A stretch of 64,000 nucleotides of DNA from Clostridium oryzae. Lineage in GTDB: Bacteria; Bacillota; Clostridia; Clostridiales; Clostridiaceae. Shown piece after piece: positions 45,274-54,539 of the stretch; position 1 is the first letter of the stretch, and each line of letters opens with the position of its first letter. A program made the translations under genes and the position numbers. The notes beneath the pieces are model-generated. The model worked only from the letters and a program-made list of their open reading frames with translations. It did not search any database and was not told where the DNA came from. Location: assembly GCF_002029235.1 (NCBI RefSeq), contig NZ_MZGV01000008.1, positions 56,390-120,389 on the forward strand. Reading direction: 5' to 3'.

Positions 45274-46428
45274 GTGAATAAAACTATATATATGGATTAT
45301 GCGGCTACTACGTATACTAAACCGGAAGTATTGAAGGAAATGCTGCCGTATTTTACTGAAAACTATGGTAATCCATCGTCAGTTTATTCTATTGCGAGAA
45401 CGACTAGAAGAGCAATAGATAGAAGCAGAGACAGGGTAGCGGCTGCTATAAATGCAAAGGCATCTGAAATCTTTTTTACGGCTTCAGGGTCAGAGGCAGA
45501 TAACTGGGCCCTTAAAGGAATTGCTTTTGGAAATAGAAATAAAGGAAAACATATAATTACAACAAAAATAGAACATCACGCTATATTGCATGTGTGTGAC
45601 TACTTGGAAAAACATGGCTTTGATGTAACCTATTTATCCGTAGATAAGCAAGGTTTTGTTAACCTTGATGAATTGGAGAAAGTTATACGACAAGATACTA
45701 TATTGGTATCTATTATGTTTGCGAATAATGAGATTGGTACAATACAAAATATAAAAGCTATAGGAAATATTTGCAAGAAAAATAATGTGTATTTTCATAC
45801 TGATGCTGTTCAAGCAGCAGGACATGTTCCGATAGATGTGGATGAAATGAACATCGATATGCTTTCATTGGCGGCTCATAAATTTTATGGACCTAAGGGT
45901 ATTGGAGTTCTTTATATAAGAAGAAATGTGCACATTGATAATCTTCTGCATGGTGGTTCGCAGGAGAGAGGCAGAAGAGCCGGAACTGAAAATATACCTT
46001 CAATAGTCGGATTAGGTAAGGCATTGGAACTTGCAGTAAAAAATATGAACGAAAACAGCATGAGAATAAGTAAACTTAGAGATAGACTCATTACCGGTTT
46101 AATGGAAATACCTGGTACAATACTTAATGGGCCAAGTGGAAAAAGTAGACTTTCAGGAAACGTCAATGTTTGTTTTAAAGGTATAGAGGGAGAGGCAGTG
46201 CTTGTTTTATTAGATAATGAAGGGATATGTGCATCAAGCGGAAGTGCATGTACATCAGGAGCAATTGATCCATCTCATGTACTATTAGCATTAGGTCTTC
46301 CGCACGAACTTGCAAAGGGATCATTAAGGCTTACGCTTGGAGATGGAAGTACAGAAAAAGAGGTGGATGAAGTTATAGCTGCTGTTAAAACAGCAGTTGG
46401 AAAAGTAAGAAGTATGACACTTAGATAA
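45274..46428 (+). CDS. iscS: Cysteine desulfurase IscS/NifS
   Basis: The 384-residue PLP enzyme supplies sulfur for Fe-S clusters and tRNA thiolation. It shows MDYAATTYTKPEVL, TASGSEADNWALKG, HTDAVQAAGHVPID, the PLP lysine in LAAHKFYGPKGIG and the active Cys in CASSGSACTSGA. I prefer the GTG at 45274, 10 bases after TTTGGAG; the GTG at 45265 is too close to that site. No iscU or mnmA follows; a terminator ends the unit. Confidence 0.95.
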   Translation: MNKTIYMDYAATTYTKPEVLKEMLPYFTENYGNPSSVYSIARTTRRAIDRSRDRVAAAINAKASEIFFTASGSEADNWALKGIAFGNRNKGKHIITTKIEHHAILHVCDYLEKHGFDVTYLSVDKQGFVNLDELEKVIRQDTILVSIMFANNEIGTIQNIKAIGNICKKNNVYFHTDAVQAAGHVPIDVDEMNIDMLSLAAHKFYGPKGIGVLYIRRNVHIDNLLHGGSQERGRRAGTENIPSIVGLGKALELAVKNMNENSMRISKLRDRLITGLMEIPGTILNGPSGKSRLSGNVNVCFKGIEGEAVLVLLDNEGICASSGSACTSGAIDPSHVLLALGLPHELAKGSLRLTLGDGSTEKEVDEVIAAVKTAVGKVRSMTLR

Positions 46429-46435
46429 AAAGTAA

Positions 46436-46473
46436 AAAACGAATCCAGTTATCCTGGATTCATTTTTTATTTT
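46436..46473 (+). terminator. Terminator after iscS
   Basis: GAATCCAG (46441-46448), loop TTATC, CTGGATTC (46454-46461) and then ATTTTTTATTTTTTT; A-runs on the other side would allow bidirectional use. Confidence 0.88.
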
Positions 46474-46518
46474 TTTGGGATACTAGTTTCATAGGAAACT
46501 ATGGAAAGGTGAATATAT

Positions 46519-47010
46519 ATGTTATACAAAAGCAGAAATTTCATGAACATGACTGTGATGAATGTTAGAGGGAAAAAATTAGGTTATATAAATGATATTT
46601 TATTGAGTTTTGATCAAAATAAAGTTACAGGCTTTAGTGTGAATCCAAGTGGATTTATGTTAGCAAAAGTCAAAAGATTTTCTGCAAAGGATATAGTGTA
46701 TTATAACAGAAGAATAGTTATAAATATTGATGAAGACCCCAATGGTATATATTTAAGCTCTATAAAAAAGATGGAGATAATCGATCGTGAAGGAAATATA
46801 CTAGGAATAATAGAGGACATAATATTTGACGATAAATTTGATGTACGAGCGCTTATTATATCACCAGGTATTATTAATAAGATAATAGTAGGAAAAAGGA
46901 TAATAACAACCAGTAGAATAATAATCGGTGACAAAAATGTTATTTATTACGGAAAAGATAGCTACTGCTTGTACAGTGTAAGGCACCATATGGAGGAAAT
47001 AGATTTATGA
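46519..47010 (+). CDS. PRC-barrel domain protein
   Basis: The 163-residue protein has two PRC-barrel-like halves: GKKLGYINDILLSFDQNKVTGFSV near residue 18 and REGNILGIIEDIIFDDKFDVRALII near residue 90. Such domains bind RNA or protein partners, as in RimM and the photosynthetic reaction centre H subunit; in Firmicutes the YlmC/YrrD-type role is unknown. The stop overlaps the start of the permease gene by 4 bases (ATGA), so they are coupled. A TAGTTTC/GAAACTA hairpin lies just upstream (46483-46500). Confidence 0.82.
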   Translation: MLYKSRNFMNMTVMNVRGKKLGYINDILLSFDQNKVTGFSVNPSGFMLAKVKRFSAKDIVYYNRRIVINIDEDPNGIYLSSIKKMEIIDREGNILGIIEDIIFDDKFDVRALIISPGIINKIIVGKRIITTSRIIIGDKNVIYYGKDSYCLYSVRHHMEEIDL

Positions 47011-48020
47011 ATAAGAGGATTAAGTTTATCGTAATTACCATATTGGTTTTATTGTTTGCTGTTGTTGTATATAAAAGTCCTATACTAAAGGATGCATTTA
47101 GTGTAGTTGCGCTGTCTGCAATAATTGCATATAGTTTATTACCAATTCAATCAAAATTGGTGGAAAAAGGGATGAGTAAAAAAATTTCCTGTATTTTGAT
47201 TTTATTTGTGCTGTTTATTACTGTAGGTATTATGCTGTTCTATCTTATGCCAAGAGTACTAAAAGATATTGTAAATATATCTACAAATCTTTCACAAATT
47301 AATGATTTTACAGAAAAAGTAAATATATTTGTAGATAAATATTTTAAGAATAAATATACAAGCAGGCTTCTAAGTAACGTAAGCTTTAAAGTTGAAAACA
47401 GAATAAAAGCTTTTAGCAGCGGCATAGTAGAAAATCTTATGAAGAAAGGCGATGAGCTTTTCTCACTGTCTGTTGTACCTATAATAGTCTATTACTTTCT
47501 TACTGATGGAAAGAATCTATCAACGTTTATCATGATGTTAGTACCTGTAAGAAAAAGAAGGCTACTTAGAAATTTTTTATATGATATAAATATAGTGCTT
47601 TCACGTTACGTCATAACCCAATTTTTATTAAGCTTCATTGTAATCATTATGACATTTTTAGTGCTTATTGTATTTAAAATAAAATTTCCGCTTATGTTAA
47701 GTTTATTAAATGGAGTGTTTAATATAATTCCCTATTTCGGCCCCATATTTGGAGCTGTGCCAATACTTGTCATAGGCGCGCTAAATGCTCCTAAAAAATT
47801 GCTTTGGCTTATGATATGTCTGAATTTAATACAGCAGGTGGAGGGTGATATAATAGCACCTAAGATGACTGGTGATACTGTAAATATACATCCGCTTGTG
47901 ATTATTATATTATTGATAATAGGAGGAAAAATAGGAGGACTTTTTGGTATGGTGCTGGCCGTACCTGTAGCGGTGGTACTAAAGGTAATAAAAGAGGATG
48001 TAGATTATTATATGTATTGA
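47007..48020 (+). CDS. AI-2E family transporter (YrrI-like permease)
   Basis: The 337-residue membrane protein has seven to eight membrane segments, a long extracellular-type loop at about residues 85-150, and the conserved AI-2E region NIIPYFGPIFGAVPI and EGDIIAPKMTGDTVNIHPLVIIILLIIGGKIGGLFGMVLAVPVAVV (in pieces). Family members include TqsA and Na+/H+ antiporters, so substrate is open. The gene is conserved immediately before alaS in Firmicutes. The alaS promoter overlaps its stop codon. Confidence 0.88.
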   Translation: MNKRIKFIVITILVLLFAVVVYKSPILKDAFSVVALSAIIAYSLLPIQSKLVEKGMSKKISCILILFVLFITVGIMLFYLMPRVLKDIVNISTNLSQINDFTEKVNIFVDKYFKNKYTSRLLSNVSFKVENRIKAFSSGIVENLMKKGDELFSLSVVPIIVYYFLTDGKNLSTFIMMLVPVRKRRLLRNFLYDINIVLSRYVITQFLLSFIVIIMTFLVLIVFKIKFPLMLSLLNGVFNIIPYFGPIFGAVPILVIGALNAPKKLLWLMICLNLIQQVEGDIIAPKMTGDTVNIHPLVIIILLIIGGKIGGLFGMVLAVPVAVVLKVIKEDVDYYMY

Positions 48021-48045
48021 CATAAAATGCTTAATATTTTATAAT
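48017..48045 (+). promoter_or_regulatory. Consensus promoter of alaS
   Basis: TTGACA (48017-48022), exactly 17 bases, TATAAT (48040-48045); overlaps the stop of the AI-2E permease. Confidence 0.85.
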
Positions 48046-48049
48046 TGCT

Positions 48050-48264
48050 GTATGAATTTGAATATAGTTAGCGATGATTAGGATTAGTAAACGAAGGTAG
48101 TTATATAGAGAGAAAATGGCTGGTGAAAATTTTCTGACGATATCGTTGAAGCTGTCTATGAGCTGTAATTACCAAATGAGCTGCAAAGTTTATATACTTT
48201 GCAATTAGGGTGGTACCGCGAAAAATGCTTTCGTCCCTTTGTGTGGATGGAAGCTTTAATTTTT
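48050..48264 (+). promoter_or_regulatory. T-box riboswitch (tRNA-Ala) controlling alaS
   Basis: The leader has the T-box AG-bulge/distal region (AGAGAGAAAATGGCTGGTG), a GAAGCTGTC segment that likely holds the GCU alanine specifier, and the T-box sequence AGGGTGGTACCGCG (48207-48220), whose TGGT can pair with the ACCA end of uncharged tRNA-Ala. A terminator (GCTTTCGTCC pairing with GGATGGAAGC, then TTTAATTTTT) follows. Uncharged tRNA-Ala should stabilise the antiterminator and let alaS be transcribed. Confidence 0.93.
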
Positions 48265-48282
48265 ATATGAGGAGAGATAACG

Positions 48283-50922
48283 ATGGAATACATGGGACTT
48301 AATGAAGTCAGAGAAGCCTATCTGAAGTTTTTTGAAGGAAAAGGACATTTAAGGTTAGAGAGTTTTCCTCTAATACCTAAAAATGATAAGAGTTTATTAC
48401 TTATAAATGCTGGAATGGCACCACTAAAACCATATTTCACAGGACTTCAGGTTCCTCCAAGGAACAGAGTAACTACCTGTCAGAAGTGTATAAGGACAGG
48501 CGATATAGAAAATGTAGGAAAAACGTCTAGACATGGAACTTTTTTCGAAATGTTAGGAAACTTTTCTTTTGGAGATTATTTTAAGAAGGAAGTAATTCCA
48601 TGGGCTTGGGAGTTTATAACAGAAGTGCTTAAGATGCCTAAAGATAAGCTATATGTAACTATTTACCTAGATGATGATGAAGCTTATGATATTTGGACAA
48701 AATCCACTGATATAGATCCTGCAAGAATATTCAGATTAGGTAAAGAGGATAACTTCTGGGAGATAGGTCAAGGACCTTGTGGACCTTCTTCAGAAATACA
48801 TTTTGATAGAGGTGCAGGGAAGATAACAACAGCAGAGGAATTTGTAAAGGCTGGAGACGAAGACAAGATAGTAGAATTTTGGAATCTTGTTTTTACTCAG
48901 TTTGATAAGGATGAAAATGGAGTATATAATAGGCTTTCGCATCCTAACATAGATACAGGTATGGGACTTGAGAGAATAGCAGGAATAATGCAGGGAACAG
49001 ACAGCATATTTGAAGTGGATACGATAAGAGCTGTGCTTGATGCTGTATGCAAGATAGCAAATAAAAAATATGGTGAAAATATTCAAAATGATATATCTAT
49101 AAGAATAATTACTGATCATGTGAGAAGTGTAACGTTCCTTATAAGCGATGGAGTACTTCCTTCTAATGAAGGTAGGGGCTACGTACTTAGAAGGCTTCTT
49201 AGAAGAGCAGCAAGACATGGAAAACTTTTAGGTATAGATCGTAGCTTTCTTTCAGAATTATGCGATGTTGTTATAAAGAATTCCAAAGGTGCATATAGCG
49301 AGTTAGAAGAAAAAGAAAAATATATTAAAAACATAATTGAGATAGAGGAGCAGCGTTTTTCTGAAACAATAGATTCAGGAATGAACATATTAACATCGTA
49401 TTTAGATGATCTTAAGGCAAAAAATCAAAAAGTACTTGATGGAGTATCTGCATTTAAATTATATGATACTTATGGTTTTCCGATGGAGCTTACCCAGGAA
49501 ATAGCTGAAGAAAAAGGAATAAGCATAGACATAGATGGCTTTAACAAAGAAATGGAAAAGCAGAAAGAGAGAGCAAGGTCTGCAAGAGAAGATTCAAACT
49601 ATATGGGAAATGACGAAGGTATAACTAACAGTATTTCTAAGGAATACAATACAGTTTTTAATGGATATAATAAAACAAAATCAAAATCTACAGTTGATAT
49701 ATTAATAAAAAATGAGGATTTTGCCGATACTATTACAAAGGGAGAAAAAGGTATAATAGTATGTGGTGAAACTCCATTTTATGCTGAAATGGGAGGCCAG
49801 GTCGGAGATAAAGGAATAATATATGGCGCTGGATTTAAAGCATATGTATATGATTGCAAAAAGAATATATCAGGAAAAATTCTTCATTTAGTAGAAGTGC
49901 TTGACGGAGAAATTTCTAAAGGCGATACCGCTTACTTTGAAATTGATGTACTAAGAAGAAATAATATAAGAAAAAATCATACGGCAACACATATGCTTCA
50001 AGCAGCACTTAAAGCAGTACTTGGTGATCACGTTCATCAATCTGGTTCCTACGTGGACGATGAAAAACTTAGATTCGATTTCACACATTTTACAGCAGTA
50101 ACTGAAGAAGAAATTGATAAGATAGAAAAGATTGTAAATAATGAAATAATGAAAGCTGTGCCTGTGGTTACTGAGGAAATGAGTATCGATGAAGCAAAGA
50201 AAAAAGGTGCAATGGCATTATTTGATGAAAAGTATGGCGATGTAGTAAGAGTTGTAGAAGTAGGAAACTTTAGCATGGAACTGTGCGGAGGAACTCATGT
50301 AAGTAATTCAGGAGAGATCGGACTTGTTAAGATAGTAAGTGAAAGCGGTGTAGCAGCAGGAGTACGTAGAATAGAAGCTGTTACTGGAATTAACTCACTT
50401 AAAAATTTCAATGATAAACTGACAGAGATTGATGAAATTGCAAAACTACTTAAAACATCCTCAAAAGAAATTGTTTCAAAACTTCAAAATACTCTTCAGG
50501 AATTAAAAAATAAGGATAAAGAAATAGAAACATTAAAAAGCAGAATTGCAAGCTCTGCTGAACAGGATATATTAAAAGGTATGGCTGAAGTCAATGGAGT
50601 AAGATATGTAGCAGAAATAGCAGAAGGTCTTGATTCAAACTCATTGAGAAACCTTGGCGATAAAATAAAATCTCAGCTTGGGAGCGGAGTGGTAGTTTTA
50701 GGATCTGAATTTGAAGGAAAAGTATCAATAATTGCTATGGCTACTAAAGACGTACTGTCGAAAGGAATTCACTGTGGAAAGCTTGTAAAAGAGATATCTG
50801 CCGTAGTTGGAGGCAGCGGTGGAGGACGTCCGGATATGGCTCAAGCTGGTGGAAAGTATGGAGAAAAATTGAAAGATGCTTTAGCTGGAGTAGAAAAAGT
50901 ATTGGAAAGTTCAGTAAAATAG
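48283..50922 (+). CDS. alaS: Alanyl-tRNA synthetase
   Basis: The 879-residue class II synthetase has the N-terminal catalytic core ([50 protein letters not shown] in pieces), the [13 protein letters not shown] motif 3, the editing domain with [13 protein letters not shown] and the zinc-binding [13 protein letters not shown], a coiled coil near residues 730-765 and the C-Ala domain with [15 protein letters not shown]. Length and order match the bacterial family. Expression is under the T-box upstream. Confidence 0.98.
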   Translation: MEYMGLNEVREAYLKFFEGKGHLRLESFPLIPKNDKSLLLINAGMAPLKPYFTGLQVPPRNRVTTCQKCIRTGDIENVGKTSRHGTFFEMLGNFSFGDYFKKEVIPWAWEFITEVLKMPKDKLYVTIYLDDDEAYDIWTKSTDIDPARIFRLGKEDNFWEIGQGPCGPSSEIHFDRGAGKITTAEEFVKAGDEDKIVEFWNLVFTQFDKDENGVYNRLSHPNIDTGMGLERIAGIMQGTDSIFEVDTIRAVLDAVCKIANKKYGENIQNDISIRIITDHVRSVTFLISDGVLPSNEGRGYVLRRLLRRAARHGKLLGIDRSFLSELCDVVIKNSKGAYSELEEKEKYIKNIIEIEEQRFSETIDSGMNILTSYLDDLKAKNQKVLDGVSAFKLYDTYGFPMELTQEIAEEKGISIDIDGFNKEMEKQKERARSAREDSNYMGNDEGITNSISKEYNTVFNGYNKTKSKSTVDILIKNEDFADTITKGEKGIIVCGETPFYAEMGGQVGDKGIIYGAGFKAYVYDCKKNISGKILHLVEVLDGEISKGDTAYFEIDVLRRNNIRKNHTATHMLQAALKAVLGDHVHQSGSYVDDEKLRFDFTHFTAVTEEEIDKIEKIVNNEIMKAVPVVTEEMSIDEAKKKGAMALFDEKYGDVVRVVEVGNFSMELCGGTHVSNSGEIGLVKIVSESGVAAGVRRIEAVTGINSLKNFNDKLTEIDEIAKLLKTSSKEIVSKLQNTLQELKNKDKEIETLKSRIASSAEQDILKGMAEVNGVRYVAEIAEGLDSNSLRNLGDKIKSQLGSGVVVLGSEFEGKVSIIAMATKDVLSKGIHCGKLVKEISAVVGGSGGGRPDMAQAGGKYGEKLKDALAGVEKVLESSVK

Positions 50923-51030
50923 TATACTTTTTAAAGATTTTATTTTATAATAGAGTTAACGATATGCGGCAAATACATTTTTGTGAGAAAAATGAAGTGG
51001 CTTAAGCCAATTACCTTGTGATTAAATTAT

Positions 51031-51086
51031 GGCAAGGGGGTGAGAACTGTTAAAATCATACCGTATGATTTATACAGTAAAATATG
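51031..51086 (+). promoter_or_regulatory. ireB initiation region: Shine-Dalgarno and start separated by a hairpin
   Basis: The only strong Shine-Dalgarno (CAAGGGGGTG, 51033-51042) is over 40 bases before the ATG at 51084, and an in-frame TAA at 51078 rules out longer starts. Between them, 51046-51078 folds into a hairpin with 13 pairs: ACTGT/ACAGT, an internal 2x2 loop, and AAAATCAT/ATGATTT with a CCG loop. Folding would leave about 10 bases between the two. Confidence 0.55.
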
Positions 51087-51338
51087 GATAATAAACAAAA
51101 TACAATGAAATTCAACTTTATTAATAATAAAAGTGATTTGACAAAGGCAGTGTTAACTCAAGTTTATGATTCACTAAAAGAGAAAGGGTATAATCCAGTT
51201 AACCAGTTAGTTGGTTATTTGATATCTGGTGATCCTACTTACATAACCAATTATAATGGTGCGCGAGCTTTAGTAAGGAAACTGGAACGTGATGATATTC
51301 TTGAAGAAGTTTTAAAATCTTATTTGGATATAAAATGA
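51084..51338 (+). CDS. ireB: IreB family regulatory phosphoprotein (DUF965/YrzL)
   Basis: The 84-residue protein matches Ire[64 protein letters not shown], cited as separate stretches of the family's core. IreB is a substrate of the IreK Ser/Thr kinase that modulates cell-envelope stress and cephalosporin resistance in enterococci. The gene order alaS-ireB-ruvX is conserved in Firmicutes. Translation initiation looks unusual, with a hairpin between Shine-Dalgarno and ATG. A terminator follows the stop. Confidence 0.93.
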   Translation: MDNKQNTMKFNFINNKSDLTKAVLTQVYDSLKEKGYNPVNQLVGYLISGDPTYITNYNGARALVRKLERDDILEEVLKSYLDIK

Positions 51339-51364
51339 GAAATGCCCTTCGGGGCATTTTTTCT
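51337..51364 (+). terminator. Terminator between ireB and ruvX
   Basis: AAATGCCC-TTCG-GGGCATTT followed by a T-run. The UUCG tetraloop makes it especially stable; ruvX must be read through or started downstream. Confidence 0.9.
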
Positions 51365-51384
51365 TTAACGGAAGTGATAATTTA

Positions 51385-51810
51385 ATGAGGATATTAGGAT
51401 TAGATCTCGGGGAGAAGACTATAGGAGTTTCTGTTAGTGATCCCTTAGGTTTTACAGCACAAGGTGTGGATACTATACATAGAAAAAATATTAACTATGA
51501 TATAGATGAAATAAGAAAATATGTAGAATACTATAATTGTACACAAATAGTATTAGGACTGCCTAAAAATATGAACGGAACAATAGGATCACAAGGTGAA
51601 AAGGCTATAAAATTTTCAGAAAAATTAATGGATGTTTTGCATATTGAAGTAATAATGTGGGATGAGAGGCTTACGACTGTAGCAGCACATAGATCTATGT
51701 TAGAGGGAGATCTTTCAAGAAGTAAAAGAAAAAAAATAGTTGACAAGATAGCAGCAATGTATATATTGCAAGGCTATTTGGACAGATTAAGTCTTAATAA
51801 AAAGGAGTGA
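51385..51810 (+). CDS. ruvX: Putative Holliday junction resolvase RuvX/YqgF
   Basis: The 141-residue RNase H-fold protein starts [22 protein letters not shown], with the first catalytic Asp, and has [13 protein letters not shown] and [33 protein letters not shown] (in pieces). YqgF/RuvX is an essential nuclease in many bacteria, linked to Holliday junction resolution and 16S rRNA maturation. GGAAGTG precedes the ATG. The next gene follows after 6 bases. Confidence 0.95.
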   Translation: MRILGLDLGEKTIGVSVSDPLGFTAQGVDTIHRKNINYDIDEIRKYVEYYNCTQIVLGLPKNMNGTIGSQGEKAIKFSEKLMDVLHIEVIMWDERLTTVAAHRSMLEGDLSRSKRKKIVDKIAAMYILQGYLDRLSLNKKE

Positions 51811-51816
51811 TAATTA

Positions 51817-52080
51817 TTGGAAAATGATATGGAAAAGATAGTATTGAAGGATGAAGATGGCGAAGAAAGAGAATTTGATGTAGTAACAAAACTTGATATC
51901 GAAGATAAAGAGTATGTTATAGTTGTACCTTCGGATGGAAGTGAAGAAGAAGCCATTGCATTAAGAATTGAAAATGATGAAAATGGGGGATATTCTCTTA
52001 TAACTATTGAAGACGAAGAAGAATTTCAGATAGTTTGCGACGCATATAACACTATTTTTTCAGATGATGAAGAAGTGTAA
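51817..52080 (+). CDS. DUF1292 family acidic protein (YrzB-like)
   Basis: The 87-residue, very acidic protein contains DEDGEEREFDVVTKLDIEDKEYVIVVP (in pieces), the DUF1292 signature. It is conserved after ruvX in Firmicutes; its function is unknown. I chose the TTG start at 51817, 8 bases after AAAGGAGTG; ATG codons at 51826 and 51832 are further from the ribosome binding site. Confidence 0.9.
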   Translation: MENDMEKIVLKDEDGEEREFDVVTKLDIEDKEYVIVVPSDGSEEEAIALRIENDENGGYSLITIEDEEEFQIVCDAYNTIFSDDEEV

Positions 52081-52160
52081 ACAACAAATCTTATTATATA
52101 TTCTATGGGTTATTGTTACATCGAAATAACGCTAAATAAAAATTTGAGAGAGGTTGTAGT

Positions 52161-52619
52161 ATGTCGGATAAAAGGATTAGTGAAAACAGTAAATTAAAGG
52201 ATAATTTAAAGGAAAAAGGATATAAATTAACTCCACAAAGAAGGGCCGTAGTAGACATTATATCTGAGAATGAAGGTAAACATTTAACTGCTGAAGAGAT
52301 TTATGATTTAGTTAAAGTAGATTGCCCAGAGATAGGACTCGCAACTGTCTATAGAACGTTAATATTGTTAGAGGATATAGGGCTTGTTTCACATCTGGAC
52401 TTGGGTGATAACTGCAATAGGTATGAGCTGGTTCATGAAAATGAAAATCACCAGCATCATCACCTAATATGCCTGCAGTGCTCCAAAGTAATAGAGGTAG
52501 AGGGTGATCTACTAGAAGAGCTTGAATCAAACATAGAAAACAAATATAATTTTAAAATAGAAAATCACAGTGTAAAATTCTTTGGACTGTGTAGTGAATG
52601 TGCCAGCAAGCAGAAATAG
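52161..52619 (+). CDS. fur: Fur-family transcriptional regulator
   Basis: The 152-residue protein has the Fur winged helix (YKLTPQRRAVVDII, HLTAEEIYDLVK, GLATVYRTLILLEDIGLVSHLDLGDNCNRYEL in pieces), the metal-site HQHHHLICLQC and CSEC zinc cysteines at the end. The subtype (Fur, PerR or Zur) cannot be fixed by eye. The ruvX-DUF1292-fur order is common in clostridia. GAGAGAGG precedes the ATG; a GGTTATT/AATAAC hairpin lies in the short gap upstream. Confidence 0.92.
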   Translation: MSDKRISENSKLKDNLKEKGYKLTPQRRAVVDIISENEGKHLTAEEIYDLVKVDCPEIGLATVYRTLILLEDIGLVSHLDLGDNCNRYELVHENENHQHHHLICLQCSKVIEVEGDLLEELESNIENKYNFKIENHSVKFFGLCSECASKQK

Positions 52620-52633
52620 AGGAGGACGATTTG

Positions 52634-54301
52634 ATGCGGAGGGATAAAGAAAAGATTAAGATAATTCCTCTTGGTGGACTAAATGAGATTGGAAAAAATC
52701 TTACGGTTATCGAGTATAAGGATGAAATTATAGTAATAGATTGTGGATTGAAATTTCCAGATGAAGAAATGTTCGGAATAGATATAGTAATACCTGATAT
52801 AGGGTATTTAATAAAGAATATAGACAAAGTAAAAGGAATCTTCTTGACTCATGGACATGAGGATCATATAGGAGCTCTTCCATATGTACTTAAGCAGCTT
52901 AATGTACCTGTATATGGAACGAAGCTTACACTAGGTATAGTGGAGACTAAGCTTAAGGAACATGGCCTTTTAAGCAGTGTTAAACTCGTAAGAGTGAAGC
53001 CGAAAGACATAGTGAAATTAAATTCTATATCAGTAGAGTTTATTAAAACTAATCATAGTATAGCGGATTCAGTGGCTATAGCCATACACACTCCTATAGG
53101 AGTTATACTTCATACAGGCGATTTCAAGATAGATTACACTCCTATTGATGGAGAAGTATGTGATATGGCTAGATTAGCTGAGCTAGGTAAAAAAGGCGTC
53201 CTTGCTATGCTGGCTGATAGTACTAATGTGGAGAGACCGGGATACACCATGTCTGAAAGCACTGTAGGAGAGACGTTTGAAAAGTTTTTTGCAAAAGCTA
53301 CAGGAAGAATAATAGTTGCTACTTTTGCTTCGAATGTACATCGAATACAGCAGATAATAACAGCTTCAGAAAAGTTTAATAGAAAGATTGCTATATCTGG
53401 CAGAAGTATTGAAAATATAGTAACTGTAGCTACAGAACTTGGATATATAAAATTTGCGGATGAAAGTCTTATCAGTGTGGATGCTATAAATAAATATCCT
53501 CCTGAACGAATTACGATTATAACTACAGGGAGCCAGGGTGAGCCTATGTCTGCGCTTTCTAGAATGGCCAGCAATGAACATAAAAAAGTCAGCATAATTG
53601 AAGGAGATATGGTTATAATATCAGCAAGTCCAATACCTGGAAATGAAAAACTGATATCGAGAGTTATAAATCAGATGTTCAAAAATGGTGCTGATGTTAT
53701 TTATGAGGCATTAGCTGATGTACATGTATCAGGCCATGCTTGTCAGGAAGAATTGAAACTTATGCATACACTTGTTAAGCCTAAGTTCTTTGTTCCAGTA
53801 CATGGAGAATACAGGCATCTTAAACAGCATTCAGAGCTCGCTATAAATCTCGGACTTAGTCCTGCAAATGTAATTATTGCGGATAATGGAGAAGTAATTG
53901 AGGTAAATAGAGATGGTATAAGAAAAAATGGAACAGTTGCATCAGGCAATGTTTTTGTTGACGGGCTTGGAGTTGGAGATGTAGGAAATATTGTACTTAG
54001 AGATAGAAAACATTTATCTCAGGATGGAATTCTCACAGTAGTTGTTACTATGGAGAAGGAAAGTGGAAATGTAATAGCCGGTCCGGATATAATTTCGAGA
54101 GGTTTTGTATATGTGAGAGAGTCAGAGGATCTTATGGAAAGTGCTAGAGCAGTTGTTAAGGAAGCATTGAGAAATTGTGAGGAAAATCATATTACTGATT
54201 GGGCTACAATAAAAACTAATATTAAAGATATGCTTAGAAATTTTCTATATGAGAAAACTAAGAGAAAACCAATGATACTTCCTATAATAATGGAAATATA
54301 A
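52634..54301 (+). CDS. rnjA: Ribonuclease J
   Basis: The product (555 residues from the ATG at 52634) is a metallo-beta-lactamase/beta-CASP RNase. It shows IIPLGGLNEIGKNLTVIEY, THGHEDHIGALPYVLK (metal site), HTGDFKID, DSTNVERPGYTMSE, TTGSQGEPMSALSRMAS and PVHGEYRHLKQH, all typical. RNase J does 5'-3' exonuclease and endonuclease work in mRNA and rRNA maturation. The ATG at 52634 has AGAGGAGG 9 bases upstream; an in-frame ATG at 52598 overlaps fur. Confidence 0.95.
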   Translation: MRRDKEKIKIIPLGGLNEIGKNLTVIEYKDEIIVIDCGLKFPDEEMFGIDIVIPDIGYLIKNIDKVKGIFLTHGHEDHIGALPYVLKQLNVPVYGTKLTLGIVETKLKEHGLLSSVKLVRVKPKDIVKLNSISVEFIKTNHSIADSVAIAIHTPIGVILHTGDFKIDYTPIDGEVCDMARLAELGKKGVLAMLADSTNVERPGYTMSESTVGETFEKFFAKATGRIIVATFASNVHRIQQIITASEKFNRKIAISGRSIENIVTVATELGYIKFADESLISVDAINKYPPERITIITTGSQGEPMSALSRMASNEHKKVSIIEGDMVIISASPIPGNEKLISRVINQMFKNGADVIYEALADVHVSGHACQEELKLMHTLVKPKFFVPVHGEYRHLKQHSELAINLGLSPANVIIADNGEVIEVNRDGIRKNGTVASGNVFVDGLGVGDVGNIVLRDRKHLSQDGILTVVVTMEKESGNVIAGPDIISRGFVYVRESEDLMESARAVVKEALRNCEENHITDWATIKTNIKDMLRNFLYEKTKRKPMILPIIMEI

Positions 54302-54321
54302 TTGATATATTTAATAAAAAG

Positions 54322-54350
54322 TTGACAAGATATGTCTGGAATATTAGAAT
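54322..54350 (+). promoter_or_regulatory. Promoter upstream of typA
   Basis: TTGACA (54322-54327), a 17-base spacer and TAGAAT (54345-54350). Its transcript would begin just before the hairpin at 54366, so it may be attenuated. Confidence 0.55.
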
Positions 54351-54365
54351 TAATATGATATTAAT

Positions 54366-54506
54366 AAAATTGGGTACGCCTGTATCCAATTTTATTTATG
54401 TGGAACATCACCTTTAGGGGTGTACCATTTATATTTTAAAGCATCATATTCAGATTTGCACACTTTTGACAATTGGGGACATCCGCTTTAGATGTGTACC
54501 CAATTA
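54366..54506 (+). promoter_or_regulatory. Tandem hairpins in the typA leader (terminator and antiterminator-like)
   Basis: Hairpin 1 (54366-54393) has the arms AAAATTGGGTAC and GTATCCAATTTT, a GCCT loop and a following TTTATTT, a good terminator. A middle hairpin runs 54401-54425. Hairpin 3 (54471-54505) has the arms AATTGGG..ACATC and GATGT..CCCAATT. The 5' arm of hairpin 1 (AATTGGGTAC, 54368-54377) is perfectly complementary to the 3' arm of hairpin 3 (GTACCCAATT, 54496-54505), so an alternative long-range fold exists. Confidence 0.55.
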
Positions 54507-54539
54507 TTAATAGCGTTTAAAATTATTTAGGAGGAACTT

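Noticed and set aside
53134..53595. 153-codon minus-strand frame within rnjA
   Set aside because: Antisense shadow of a well-supported gene; no start signal or recognisable motif.
54466..54494. Second TTGACA upstream of typA as a promoter
   Set aside because: The best -10 at the right spacing is only TAGATG, and the sequence is better explained as a hairpin arm.
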